A DNA stretch of 64,000 nt, from contig NZ_JAVFJJ010000006.1 in assembly GCF_030908245.1 (NCBI RefSeq), positions 62,001-126,000 of the forward strand. The letters are read 5' to 3'. Made by a program: the position numbers and the translations under genes. Source of the DNA: Sinomonas sp. ASV322 (GTDB lineage: Bacteria > Actinomycetota > Actinomycetes > Actinomycetales > Micrococcaceae). Under the pieces are notes generated by a model that saw only the letters and a list, made by a program, of their open reading frames with translations, ran no database searches and had not been told where the DNA came from. Shown in pieces: positions 1-8,252 of the stretch. The stretch's first letter is position 1, and every line of letters starts with the position of its first letter.

Positions 1-73
1 CAGGGGCGATTTCAGCCAAGCCCACATCGCGCCAGCGGACTACTCCATTGACGGTTACGGGCTGCTTGACCAT
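1..73 (-). CDS. N-terminus of putative ClgR-like XRE regulator (partial)
   Basis: Only the first 24 codons lie in the window; the gene runs off the left edge. The start is chosen because ATG at 73 is preceded by a strong AAGGAG ribosome site about 10 nt upstream and opens a frame that stays clear to the edge, reading MVKQPVTVNGVVRWRDVGLA. In actinobacteria the gene after pgsA-cinA is usually the XRE-type activator ClgR, which controls Clp protease genes. The helix-turn-helix itself would lie outside the window, so the identity rests on gene order and the N-terminal style. Confidence 0.45.
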   Translation of the reverse strand, partial: MVKQPVTVNGVVRWRDVGLAEIAP

Positions 74-100
74 GCGAATCAGTGCGCTCCTTGTCGTTGG

Positions 101-136
101 AAGCCGGCCTCCCGGGCTTCCGTGTCACCCATCCTA
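101..136 (-). promoter_or_regulatory. Candidate -10 element and leader hairpin upstream of the ClgR-like gene
   Basis: On the minus strand TAGGAT at 136-131 resembles an actinobacterial -10 hexamer. Downstream of it a hairpin (GGAAGCC paired with GGCTTCC, 101-123) sits in the presumed leader. No good -35 was found, so this is a weak candidate. Confidence 0.25.
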
Positions 137-220
137 GTGGTGCCGCCGCTCACGGCGACACTAACAACAACTCCCAGCTGCGATTCTTTGTTCCCCTGCG
201 GACCCCGCTCCGGGCCAAAT

Positions 221-697
221 TCACAGCTGGCTCTCAGTAAGCGCCGCCAGCAGTGCCGCGAGGGCGGCGTCCCGTGCGGCTTCCCTGATCTCGGCCCGAG
301 ATCCCGAAAAGCGGTATTCGCGCGCACTCGCGGCGCCGGGCCCAGCGATGCCCACGAAGACGGTCCCGACAGGCTTGCCATCGTGGGCCTCGGGCCCAGC
401 GACCCCCGTCGTCGAGACCGCATAGTCGGCACCGCAGGCCAAGCGGGCACCCGAGGCCATCTCCCGCGCGACCCGCGCATCCACCGAACCGGCCTCGGCG
501 AGCAACGCCGTCGACACGCCGAGGAGTCCGGACTTCACCTCGTTCGCGTAGCTCACCACTCCCCCGCGCAGCATGGCGGAGGCCCCCGGGACATCGGCGA
601 GGCTCGCCGCGACAAGGCCCGCCGTGAGGGACTCGGCCGTCGCGGCAGTAAGGCCTCGGGCGATGTAGGCCGCGACCACGTCCTGCGGGTTCACCAT
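221..697 (-). CDS. cinA: CinA C-terminal-type nicotinamide-nucleotide amidohydrolase
   Basis: 158 residues, the stand-alone CinA C-terminal (PncC) domain without the N-terminal MoaB/Mog-like half found in longer CinA proteins. The family deamidates nicotinamide mononucleotide to nicotinate mononucleotide in the cytosolic pyridine nucleotide cycle. Family features visible are TAAESLTAGLVAASLADVPG near the start, the GGVVSYANEVKSGLLGV block and STTGVAGP followed by PVGTVFVGIA. An in-frame upstream extension exists, but ATG at 697 has an AGGAG box 9 nt upstream and starts with MVNPQDVVAAYIARG, so it is preferred. The start lies 10 nt after the pgsA stop, consistent with one transcript from ftsK through pgsA to cinA. 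Confidence 0.9.
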   Translation of the reverse strand: MVNPQDVVAAYIARGLTAATAESLTAGLVAASLADVPGASAMLRGGVVSYANEVKSGLLGVSTALLAEAGSVDARVAREMASGARLACGADYAVSTTGVAGPEAHDGKPVGTVFVGIAGPGAASAREYRFSGSRAEIREAARDAALAALLAALTESQL

Positions 698-707
698 GGC
701 TGGGCTC

Positions 708-1295
708 CTAGTCCCCTCGCAGGGCCGCAGCACGGAGCCGGGCGGCCTTCACAACATAGTCGACGCCCGTCACCACCGTGACGGCCGCCGCGGCGAGCAT
801 GACGACGAAGGCCACGGGCGGTAGTGCGGGGATTGCGTCCCGCAGCGGCAGCAGGTACAGGAAGAGCGCGATGGTCTGGAGGACCGTCTTGAGCTTTCCT
901 CCCCGAGAGGCAGGCATCACACCGTAGCGGATGACGACGAAGCGCAGCACCGTGATGCCCCATTCGCGCACAAGGATGACGATCGTGATCCACCACGGGA
1001 GCTCGCCGAGCCCGGAGAGCAGGATGAGCGCCGCGCCGGTCAGGAGCTTGTCCGCAATCGGATCAGCGATCTTGCCGAAGTTCGTCACGAGGTTCCGACG
1101 GCGGGCGATCTGCCCATCGAGCTGGTCCGTGTACATCGCAACCGCGAACGCGAGCAGGGCAAACCACCGCAGCGGTCCCTGATGGGAACCGTCGGCCACC
1201 ATGAACCAGACGAACACCGGGACGAGGACGATGCGGAACATCGTGAGAACGTTGGGCAAGTTCCAGAGCTGGGACGGCCCCCTGCTAATCATCAC
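708..1295 (-). CDS. pgsA: CDP-diacylglycerol--glycerol-3-phosphate 3-phosphatidyltransferase
   Basis: 195-residue integral membrane enzyme of the CDP-alcohol phosphatidyltransferase family, making phosphatidylglycerol phosphate. The diagnostic motif is complete: D57, D60-G61, A64-R65, G74, D78 and D82 (D-x2-D-G-x2-A-R-x8-G-x3-D-x3-D), which binds the metals and CDP group. Hydrophobic segments occur around residues 15-33, 44-56, 85-105, 138-150 and 158-178. It is packed between ftsK (6-nt gap) and cinA (10-nt gap), the usual actinobacterial order. The exact alcohol acceptor is inferred from context. Confidence 0.92.
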   Translation of the reverse strand: MMISRGPSQLWNLPNVLTMFRIVLVPVFVWFMVADGSHQGPLRWFALLAFAVAMYTDQLDGQIARRRNLVTNFGKIADPIADKLLTGAALILLSGLGELPWWITIVILVREWGITVLRFVVIRYGVMPASRGGKLKTVLQTIALFLYLLPLRDAIPALPPVAFVVMLAAAAVTVVTGVDYVVKAARLRAAALRGD

Positions 1296-1301
1296 CCAAG
1301 C

Positions 1302-4283
1302 CTAGCGGCCGGTGAGCTGCCAGGCGTCTTCCCCGCCGTCGTCGTCGTCATCGTCGTAGTAGTCGACCGCCTGCGGGCGCGAGTCGAGATCCTTGGCGAC
1401 GAGGTCCTCCGCATAGGGCGAGTCGATCGCGTGCTCGCCGAGCTGGTGGTTCGCGTTCGCGTTGTCGGCGAGGGCCCGATCCGCTGGGTTCGCTGGGGAG
1501 GCGGACGACGGCGAGTCCTCGCCCCGGAGAGCTGCGAGGACGGCGGGCAGGTCGTCCGGCTTGACGAGCACGTCGCGCGCCTTCGACCCCTCCGACGGGC
1601 CGACGACGCCGCGGCTCTCGAGAAGGTCCATGAGCCGCCCCGCCTTGGCGAAGCCGACGCGAAGCTTGCGCTGGAGCATCGACGTCGAGCCGAACTGCGT
1701 TGTCACGACGAGCTCGGTGGCCTGGAGCAAGACTTCGAGGTCGTCGCCGATCTCCTCGTCGATCTGCTTCTTCTCAGGTTCTGCGGAGACATCCTCGCGG
1801 TAGGTCACCTGGAGCTGGCCCTTGACGTGCTCGACGACCTGGTGGATCTCCGACTCGGAGACCCACGCGCCCTGGACGCGCATGGGCTTGGACGCCCCCA
1901 TGGGGAGGAACAGCGCGTCGCCCTGGCCAATGAGCTTCTCGGCGCCCGGCTGATCGAGCACGACGCGCGAGTCCGTCACCGAGGACGTCGCGAACGCCAT
2001 GCGCGAGGGCACGTTCGCCTTGATCAGGCCGGTCACGACGTCGACCGAGGGCCGCTGCGTCGCGAGGACGAGGTGGATGCCGGCCGCGCGGGCGAGCTGG
2101 GTGATGCGGACGATCGAGTCTTCGACGTCGCGCGGGGCCACCATCATGAGGTCGGCGAGCTCGTCGACGATGACCAAGAGGTACGGGTATGCCCTCACCT
2201 TCCGCTCCGAACCGGGCGGCGGCACGACCTTTCCGGCCTTGACCGCCTTGTTGAAGTCGTCGATGTGCTTGAAGCCGTAGTTTGCGAGGTCGTCGTATCG
2301 GGCATCCATCTCGCGCACGACCCACTGCAACGCCTCGGCGGCCTTCTTCGGGTTCGTGATGATCGGGGTGATGAGGTGCGGGACACCCTCGTACGCCGTG
2401 AGCTCGACGCGCTTCGGGTCGACCATGACCATGCGGACCTCGTCCGGCGTCGACCGCATGAGGATCGACGTGATCATCGAGTTCACAAACGAAGACTTGC
2501 CCGCACCCGTCGCGCCGGCGACGAGCATGTGCGGCATCTTCGCGAGGTTCGCGACGACGAAGCCGCCCTCGACGTCCTTGCCGACACCCATGACCATGGG
2601 ATGGTCGGTGCGCCGCGCATTCTGGCTGCGCAGCACGTCGCCGAGCGAGACGGTCTCGCGATCCGTGTTCGGGATCTCGATGCCGATCGCGCTCTTGCCC
2701 GGGATGGGGCTCAGGATGCGCACGTCCGAGCTCGCGACCGCGTAGGCGATGTTCTTGCTGAGCGCGGTGACCTTCTCAACCTTGGTGCCCGGTGAGAGCT
2801 CGATCTCGTAGCGCGTCACGGTCGGGCCGCGGCTGAAGCCGGTCACTTCGGCGTCGACGTTGAACTGCTGGAGGGTGTTCGTGAGCGCCGCGACGACCGC
2901 GTCATTCGCCTCCGTGCGTTCCTTCGGCACCGTACCGTGGACAAGCACCTCGGATGAGGGGAGCGTGTACGTCACGTCGCCGGCGAGCTGGAGCTGCTCC
3001 GTGCGCTGGGGAATGGGCGACGGCGGGGCCATCGGCGGGCGTGGCACCGAGGGGACGCTTGCGGCGGCAACCGCGGGCGCTGCGCCCGGAAGACCCACGG
3101 CATCTGGAAGGCCCCCTGCACCCGGAAGACCCACAGCCGGGATCGCCTCCGTCGCTGCCTCGGGGCCCTTGCCCGCGCGCGCGGCGCGGATCTTCTCGAT
3201 GGCGGCCTCGGCCTGGGACCGGCCGCCCATCGAGGCGCCGTCGGCCGGGGCGCCGTCGGCCGAGAAAGCGCCAGCCGAAATGGCGCTCGCTGAAATGGCA
3301 CCGGCTGAAATGACACCGGCGAGCTGCGAGTCGCCGACAACGGCTTGCTCGTACGGCTCGTCGCCAGCGAAGCCCTCGGAAGTCGACGCGTCGTCGTCGC
3401 CCGTTTCTCTGCCGAACAGCCCGCGCTTCTTCCTGGCCTTCTTCTCGCCCTTCTGCTTCGCGGCTTCCGCGGCGCGGCGCTCGGAGTCGTAGAGGTAGCT
3501 GCGGTCGTGCCCGTCCTCGACTTCGTCGACGAAATCAACACCGACGAGATGGTCCCACGCCGAGCGGAGTCGCCGCGGAATGGCGGTGAACGGCGTCGCC
3601 GTCACGATGAGGACCGAGACCGCGATGAGGAAGGAATACATGACCACGGGCACGGCCGGGTGGACCGAGGCAAGGAGCGACGACGCGAGGAAGCCGAGCA
3701 TGCCACCCGCCCGACGGAGGCCGTCAAAGCCCTGGGTCACGGACGGGAGGCCGCCCATGACATGGGCGAGTCCCGTCGCCGAAAACGCCATGACGAGGAA
3801 GCCGATGCCGATCCGGTTGTTGCCGCGCTGGTCCTCCGGATGGCGGAAGAGGCGCACCGCGCACGCGAACAGCATGAGCGGAAGGATGAGCGCGATAAAG
3901 CCGAACGTGCCGTTCACGACCGCGTAGACGACATCCGGGAACCAGCCGTGCCAGCCCCACCAGGCAAAGGTCGCGATGAAGACGGCGAGGGCAAGGTTGA
4001 AGAGCCCGGCGCCGTCGCGGCGGATCTCGGGGTCGACGTCGCTCACGTCGGTGCCGATCCTGCGAATGCCAGCACCCACCGCGTGCGCGAGGGCCTGCCA
4101 TGCCCCGCCGACGACGCGAGCGAGCCACGGCTGCCCAGTGTCATGGCTCGTGACGGCGGCGGACCGGCCCGAGGGTCGCTTCGATCCCGGGCCCGAGCTC
4201 TTGGCGGGGCCTGTTCGGGCGGCTCGCGCCGCGGTGTTTCGTGGCGCGGTGCTTCGTGGCGCAGAGGATGTACGGGTCGCCAT
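1302..4283 (-). CDS. ftsK: DNA translocase FtsK/SpoIIIE
   Basis: 993 residues. It has an N-terminal membrane part (segments near 95-112, 122-142, 157-178, 192-230), a long low-complexity linker, and a motor domain with Walker A GATGAGKS at 590-597 and Walker B LLVIVDELADLMM around 702-714. The C-terminal winged-helix gamma domain (about 846-918) reads DNA polarity motifs. The protein pumps chromosomal DNA through the closing septum. The linker carries an imperfect ISAGA/ISASA/ISAGAFSADGAPADGA repeat (about 325-350) and two VGLPGA-type repeats. The extreme C-terminus has a seven-Asp run, which is uncommon after the gamma domain. It is the first gene of an ftsK-pgsA-cinA unit. Confidence 0.96.
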   Translation of the reverse strand: MATRTSSAPRSTAPRNTAARAARTGPAKSSGPGSKRPSGRSAAVTSHDTGQPWLARVVGGAWQALAHAVGAGIRRIGTDVSDVDPEIRRDGAGLFNLALAVFIATFAWWGWHGWFPDVVYAVVNGTFGFIALILPLMLFACAVRLFRHPEDQRGNNRIGIGFLVMAFSATGLAHVMGGLPSVTQGFDGLRRAGGMLGFLASSLLASVHPAVPVVMYSFLIAVSVLIVTATPFTAIPRRLRSAWDHLVGVDFVDEVEDGHDRSYLYDSERRAAEAAKQKGEKKARKKRGLFGRETGDDDASTSEGFAGDEPYEQAVVGDSQLAGVISAGAISASAISAGAFSADGAPADGASMGGRSQAEAAIEKIRAARAGKGPEAATEAIPAVGLPGAGGLPDAVGLPGAAPAVAAASVPSVPRPPMAPPSPIPQRTEQLQLAGDVTYTLPSSEVLVHGTVPKERTEANDAVVAALTNTLQQFNVDAEVTGFSRGPTVTRYEIELSPGTKVEKVTALSKNIAYAVASSDVRILSPIPGKSAIGIEIPNTDRETVSLGDVLRSQNARRTDHPMVMGVGKDVEGGFVVANLAKMPHMLVAGATGAGKSSFVNSMITSILMRSTPDEVRMVMVDPKRVELTAYEGVPHLITPIITNPKKAAEALQWVVREMDARYDDLANYGFKHIDDFNKAVKAGKVVPPPGSERKVRAYPYLLVIVDELADLMMVAPRDVEDSIVRITQLARAAGIHLVLATQRPSVDVVTGLIKANVPSRMAFATSSVTDSRVVLDQPGAEKLIGQGDALFLPMGASKPMRVQGAWVSESEIHQVVEHVKGQLQVTYREDVSAEPEKKQIDEEIGDDLEVLLQATELVVTTQFGSTSMLQRKLRVGFAKAGRLMDLLESRGVVGPSEGSKARDVLVKPDDLPAVLAALRGEDSPSSASPANPADRALADNANANHQLGEHAIDSPYAEDLVAKDLDSRPQAVDYYDDDDDDGGEDAWQLTGR

Positions 4284-4301
4284 GTTCCCTACGCTAACGC
4301 G

Positions 4302-4346
4302 AAGGGCCGCCGATCCCGGGGATATCCACGGGTATCGGCGGCCCTT
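4302..4346 (-). terminator. Strong stem-loop between rnj and ftsK
   Basis: A perfect 13-bp inverted repeat (AAGGGCCGCCGAT and its complement) encloses a 19-nt loop in the gap between the rnj stop and the ftsK start. No clear U-tract follows on the minus strand, so it may be a terminator of the dapA-rnj unit or a processing or attenuation hairpin. The stem itself is certain; the role is inferred. Confidence 0.6.
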
Positions 4347-4384
4347 CCTGAAGAACCTGGCTGCTGCTCAGGCTTCTCGCGCTG

Positions 4385-6076
4385 TCACGCCTCGAGGACC
4401 ACCGGAATGATCATCGGGCGTCGACGCAGCTTGCGGCTCACCCACGTGCCGATGACTCGGCGGACCACCTGCTGGAGCTGGTACGCCGTGTGGTCTGGCT
4501 TGGCAAGGATGGCCTCTTCGAGGGCCTCGTTGACCTTCGGGATGATGTCGTCGAACACGGCATCATCCTCGGCGACGCCGCGCGCGTGGATCTCCGGCCC
4601 GGAGACGACCTTGCCGGTCGAGCGGTTCACGACCGTGATCACCGAGATGAAGCCCTCGTCGCCGAGGATCCGGCGGTCCTTGAGGTCCGCGTCGGTGATC
4701 GCGCCGACGCTGCTGCCGTCGACATACACGAAGCCCACTTCGACCTGGCCAACAATCGTGGCCTTCCCGTTCGCGAGGTCTACGACCGTGCCGTTGTCCG
4801 CCAGGATGACGCTGTCCGGCTCCATGCCAGTCTCGAGCGCGAGGTTGCCGTTCGCGATGAGATGGCGCGTCTCCCCGTGCACCGGCATCGCGTTGAGGGG
4901 CTCGAGGATGTTGTAGCAGTACAGGAGCTCGCCGGCCGCCGCGTGGCCCGAGACGTGCACCTTCGCGTTGCCCTTGTGCACGACGTTCGCGCCGAGCTTG
5001 AGGAGGCCGTTGATGACACGGAAGACCGCGTTCTCATTGCCCGGGATGAGCGAGGACGCGAGAATCACCGTGTCGCCAGGGCTGACCTGAACGCGGTGGT
5101 CCCCGTTCGCCATGCGGGAGAGCGCCGCCATGGGCTCACCCTGCGAACCCGTGGACATGAGCACAAGCTGGTGGTCCGGGTAGTCGTCGATGTTCTTCAT
5201 GTCGACGAGGATTCCGGGCGGGACGTCGAGGTAGCCGAGCTTCGCCGCGATCGTCATGTTCCGCACCATCGAGCGGCCCACGAAGGCGACCTTTCGGCCA
5301 TGGTGATGGGCGGCGTCGAGCACTTGCTGCACGCGGTGGACGTGCGACGAGAAGCTCGCCACGATGATCCGCTTGCGCGCCTGGCCGAAAAGCCGGTCGA
5401 GGACCGGGCCGATCTCCTTCTCCGCCGTCGTGAACCCGGGGACGTCCGCGTTCGTCGAGTCGGCCATCAGCAGGTCCACGCCCTCCTCGCCCAGGCGGGC
5501 GAAATGGCGCAGGTCCGTGATGCGGCCGTCGAGCGGGAGCTGGTCCATCTTGAAGTCGCCGGTGTGCAACACCGTGCCGCCGGCCGTTCGGATGAACACC
5601 GCGAGGGCGTCGGGGATCGAGTGGTTGACGGCGACGAATTCGGTCTGGAACGGACCGAAGTCGAGGACCTGCCCCTCCTCGACGACGCGCAGCACGGGAG
5701 TGATGCGGTGCTCGGCGAGCTTCGCCTCAACAAGGGCAAGCGTGAGCTGGGAGCCCACGAGCGGGATGTCGCGGCGGTGCCGGAGCAGGTAGGGAACAGC
5801 CCCGATGTGGTCCTCGTGGCCGTGCGTCAGCACACACGCCACGATGTCCTGCATGCGGTCCTCGATGTAGGAGAAATCGGGCAGGATGAGGTCCACGCCC
5901 GGCTGGTTCTCCTCAGGGAAGAGGACGCCGCAGTCGACAATCAGGAGCTTGCCGTCGATCTCGAAGACGGCCATGTTGCGGCCGACCTCGCCCAGTCCCC
6001 CGAGGGGCACGATCCGGAGTGTGCCCTGCGGCAACGTCGGCGGCGTCGTGAGGACTGGGAGGGCAAGTTGGGTCAT
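4385..6076 (-). CDS. rnj: Ribonuclease J
   Basis: 563-residue metallo-beta-lactamase/beta-CASP ribonuclease with 5'-3' exo and endo activity in mRNA decay and rRNA maturation. The metal site shows HGHEDH at 85-90 and HTGD at 171-174; the beta-CASP part contains the FSSHVHRVQQVLD helix, STGSQGEP and the late SGHAAAGEL histidine block, followed by MPVHGETRHL. Length and order match actinobacterial RNase J. The gene follows dapA with a 43-nt gap, the conserved actinobacterial dapA-rnj-ftsK arrangement. Confidence 0.96.
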   Translation of the reverse strand: MTQLALPVLTTPPTLPQGTLRIVPLGGLGEVGRNMAVFEIDGKLLIVDCGVLFPEENQPGVDLILPDFSYIEDRMQDIVACVLTHGHEDHIGAVPYLLRHRRDIPLVGSQLTLALVEAKLAEHRITPVLRVVEEGQVLDFGPFQTEFVAVNHSIPDALAVFIRTAGGTVLHTGDFKMDQLPLDGRITDLRHFARLGEEGVDLLMADSTNADVPGFTTAEKEIGPVLDRLFGQARKRIIVASFSSHVHRVQQVLDAAHHHGRKVAFVGRSMVRNMTIAAKLGYLDVPPGILVDMKNIDDYPDHQLVLMSTGSQGEPMAALSRMANGDHRVQVSPGDTVILASSLIPGNENAVFRVINGLLKLGANVVHKGNAKVHVSGHAAAGELLYCYNILEPLNAMPVHGETRHLIANGNLALETGMEPDSVILADNGTVVDLANGKATIVGQVEVGFVYVDGSSVGAITDADLKDRRILGDEGFISVITVVNRSTGKVVSGPEIHARGVAEDDAVFDDIIPKVNEALEEAILAKPDHTAYQLQQVVRRVIGTWVSRKLRRRPMIIPVVLEA

Positions 6077-6119
6077 TTGTTCTTCTTTCTTGGGACAAGC
6101 CTTCAGCTAGCACCGGCCG

Positions 6120-7028
6120 TCAGGCAAAGTCCATTCCGGCTTCGGCCAGATCGGCTCGGATGAGGTCGAGCTCCGCGTCGCTGGGCTCGACGAGCGGCAG
6201 GCGGACGGTGGAGCTGGGCAGGACTCCCTGCCACGTGAGAACTTGCTTCGCAGCGACGGCGCCTTGGACGCGCGTCATGATGCCGCGGATCACAGGGTCG
6301 AGCTCGAAGTGGATCGCGCGGGCCGTCGCGAAGTCGCCCGCGAGGCCCGCATCGACGAGAGCCCGGAACTGCTTCGTGACGACGTGAGCCGTGACACTCA
6401 CGACGCCGAGCGCGCCCGCGGCCATCCACGGCAGCGTCAGGCCGTCGTCGCCCGAGTAGACGGCGAGGTCAGTCTTGGCGAGCACGCTCGTGACGGAACC
6501 GAAATCCGCCTTCGCGTCCTTGAGGCCCTTGATGTTGGGGTGCTCTGCGAGGCGGATGATGGTCTCCGGCTGGATCGGGATGCCCGAGCGGCCGGGGATG
6601 TCGTACAGCATGACCGGGAGGTCGGTGGCCGAGGCGACCGTCTCGAAATGGGCCTGAACCCCGGCCTGGCTGGGCTTGTTGTAGTACGGGGTGACGAGCA
6701 GGAGACCGTCGACGCCGAGCTCCGCCGCGCGGCGGGACAGGTTCACGGAGTGACGAGTGTCATTCGTTCCGGTGCCCGCGATGACCTTCGCGCACCCGCC
6801 CACGGCCTCGAGGACGACCTTGAACATGCCAAGGTTCTCTTCGTCGGTGAGGGTGGACGTCTCGCCGGTGGTGCCTGTCACGACGAGGCCGTCGCATCCG
6901 TCGTCGACAAGCTTGGCTGCCAGGTGACCCGCTGCGTCGTAGTCGACGTCGCCATCCTTCGTGAAAGGCGTGACCATGGCGGTCAGAAGTGTGCCGAAGG
7001 TATTCACCCGGATGTCAGAGTCAGCCAT
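6120..7028 (-). CDS. dapA: 4-hydroxy-tetrahydrodipicolinate synthase
   Basis: 302-residue TIM-barrel lyase condensing pyruvate with aspartate semialdehyde, first committed step of lysine and diaminopimelate synthesis. The Schiff-base lysine is in GLKDAKAD (K170), the catalytic tyrosine in MLYDIPGRSG (Y142), and the TGTTGETSTLT motif lies at about 51-61. ATG at 7028 is chosen over an in-frame TTG two codons upstream. The next pathway gene, dapB, is about 6.4 kb away in another transcription unit. Confidence 0.95.
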   Translation of the reverse strand: MADSDIRVNTFGTLLTAMVTPFTKDGDVDYDAAGHLAAKLVDDGCDGLVVTGTTGETSTLTDEENLGMFKVVLEAVGGCAKVIAGTGTNDTRHSVNLSRRAAELGVDGLLLVTPYYNKPSQAGVQAHFETVASATDLPVMLYDIPGRSGIPIQPETIIRLAEHPNIKGLKDAKADFGSVTSVLAKTDLAVYSGDDGLTLPWMAAGALGVVSVTAHVVTKQFRALVDAGLAGDFATARAIHFELDPVIRGIMTRVQGAVAAKQVLTWQGVLPSSTVRLPLVEPSDAELDLIRADLAEAGMDFA

Positions 7029-7087
7029 GGTCAAAACGTTACCCTGTCCGCGCTGGTCATGGAGACCGTCGGCGGCCTCAGAACGCT

Positions 7088-7837
7088 TCAGTGCCGGTAG
7101 CGTTCGAGCGCCGACCGGAAGAGGAGGGCCGAGACGACCTCGGGGCCTGTGCCCTGAGCGTGGACCATACGATGGCCGTCAGGGCCCCAGACTCCGCTCT
7201 CCCCGCACGACGGGCCGAGCGACGACTCCCCTGCAGCGTTCGCGAGAAGCGCGAAAAAGCGGCTGTCCATGGCGCGCGCCCCGAAATGCAGATCGAGCCT
7301 GCGCTCCTCGCCGACGACATAGACGGCCGACGCCGCGTAGAGGTCAGCGCCCGACGACGCGGCTTGGGCAGCGTGGGCTGGCTGGGCGACGTCGAAGCAC
7401 ACCGCGAGGGCCACATTCCACCCGTCGATGTCTGCGTGAGTGGGCCCGGCTCCAGGCTCGAAGTGGTGCTGCTCGTCGCCGTGAACGTGGGTCTTGGGAG
7501 CGATGAGCGGCACCGTCCCGGGACGCAGGAGGACCGAGGCCAGGCGCGGGGTCCCATCGGGTTCGCGCACTGCTGCACCGACGACGGCGATGATCCCCAT
7601 GTCCTCGCACGCCGATTGAATCTCGGCGAGCTCAGCCGACGGATTCGTGAGCCAGCACGCTTCGTCATCCAAGCGCGAGAGGTCGTAGCCCATGAGGGAA
7701 AGCTCAGGGAAGACCGCGAGACGGGCACCGTGCCCATCTGCGTCCTCGAGAGCCCGGACATGGCCGTCAAGATTGGCGGCGACGCCGCCTTCCTTCGACT
7801 CGTACTGCACGGCTGCGACAGTGAGCTCAGCAGTCAT
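7088..7837 (-). CDS. Carbon-nitrogen hydrolase (nitrilase superfamily)
   Basis: 249 residues, complete nitrilase fold with the Glu-Lys-Cys triad: E45 in FPELS, K115 in APKTHVHG and C147 in AVCFDVAQPAHA. The last motif departs from the common C-Y-D-x-R-F-P form, so the substrate is not one of the best-known amides. It is a soluble cytosolic hydrolase. It precedes dapA by about 60 nt on the same strand but has no evident pathway link. Substrate unknown. Confidence 0.82.
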   Translation of the reverse strand: MTAELTVAAVQYESKEGGVAANLDGHVRALEDADGHGARLAVFPELSLMGYDLSRLDDEACWLTNPSAELAEIQSACEDMGIIAVVGAAVREPDGTPRLASVLLRPGTVPLIAPKTHVHGDEQHHFEPGAGPTHADIDGWNVALAVCFDVAQPAHAAQAASSGADLYAASAVYVVGEERRLDLHFGARAMDSRFFALLANAAGESSLGPSCGESGVWGPDGHRMVHAQGTGPEVVSALLFRSALERYRH

Positions 7838-7866
7838 GCGGCAATCCTAGGCCATCGCGAGCTGCC

Positions 7867-8169
7867 TCAGTGGCGATCCGAAAGCCAGGCGAGCCGCGAT
7901 ACGGCTGCCAGATGGAGTGCTTCCGCCCATTGGGCAAGGTGTGCCGCAGCCAACGAGAACTGGACCAGCTCGGCCGGTCTCAGCACAGAGAGATCGGCCT
8001 CGCCGAGCCGGCGCGCGAGCTCGCCCACCGACGCAGATCCGACCGACGTGGGCTCGGGCGACGAGTCCTCCGGACGCCAGGCCTCGGGATCCGGGCCCGC
8101 CGACCCGTTGGACAGGTGCGGGTCGACGGGCCAGACCTTTAGTGGCCCCGAGTGCTGTGGAGCGGCCAT
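7867..8169 (-). CDS. Small DUF222-like protein under an SOS-like box
   Basis: 100 residues. The first 40 are Pro/Ser/Gly-rich and look disordered. The last 60 (from about VGELARRLGEADLSVLRPAEL) are helical and resemble the N-terminal helices of DUF222/HNH proteins such as the full-length gene at 9493-11079; the HNH part is missing. It could be a truncated copy or an independent small gene. A perfect inverted repeat of LexA type lies 11 nt upstream of the ATG, with TATATT inside it as a possible -10, and no Shine-Dalgarno is visible, so a near-leaderless mRNA is likely. Function unknown. Confidence 0.6.
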   Translation of the reverse strand: MAAPQHSGPLKVWPVDPHLSNGSAGPDPEAWRPEDSSPEPTSVGSASVGELARRLGEADLSVLRPAELVQFSLAAAHLAQWAEALHLAAVSRLAWLSDRH

Positions 8170-8179
8170 GGTCTGAAGA

Positions 8180-8203
8180 CTAATCGAATATATGTTCGAT
8201 TAG
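8180..8203 (-). promoter_or_regulatory. LexA/SOS-like palindrome
   Basis: A perfect inverted repeat with 9-bp arms CTAATCGAA and TTCGATTAG around TATATG. The core TCGAATATATGTTCGA (8184-8199) matches the actinobacterial SOS box TCGAAC-N4-GTTCGA at all but one position. It sits immediately upstream of the small DUF222-like gene and about 50 nt before the divergent membrane protein gene. Confidence 0.7.
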
Positions 8204-8252
8204 CAAGGGCGCCTTCCCTCTTCTCCCCCGGGCCGCGTGAGAGCATTGGTCC

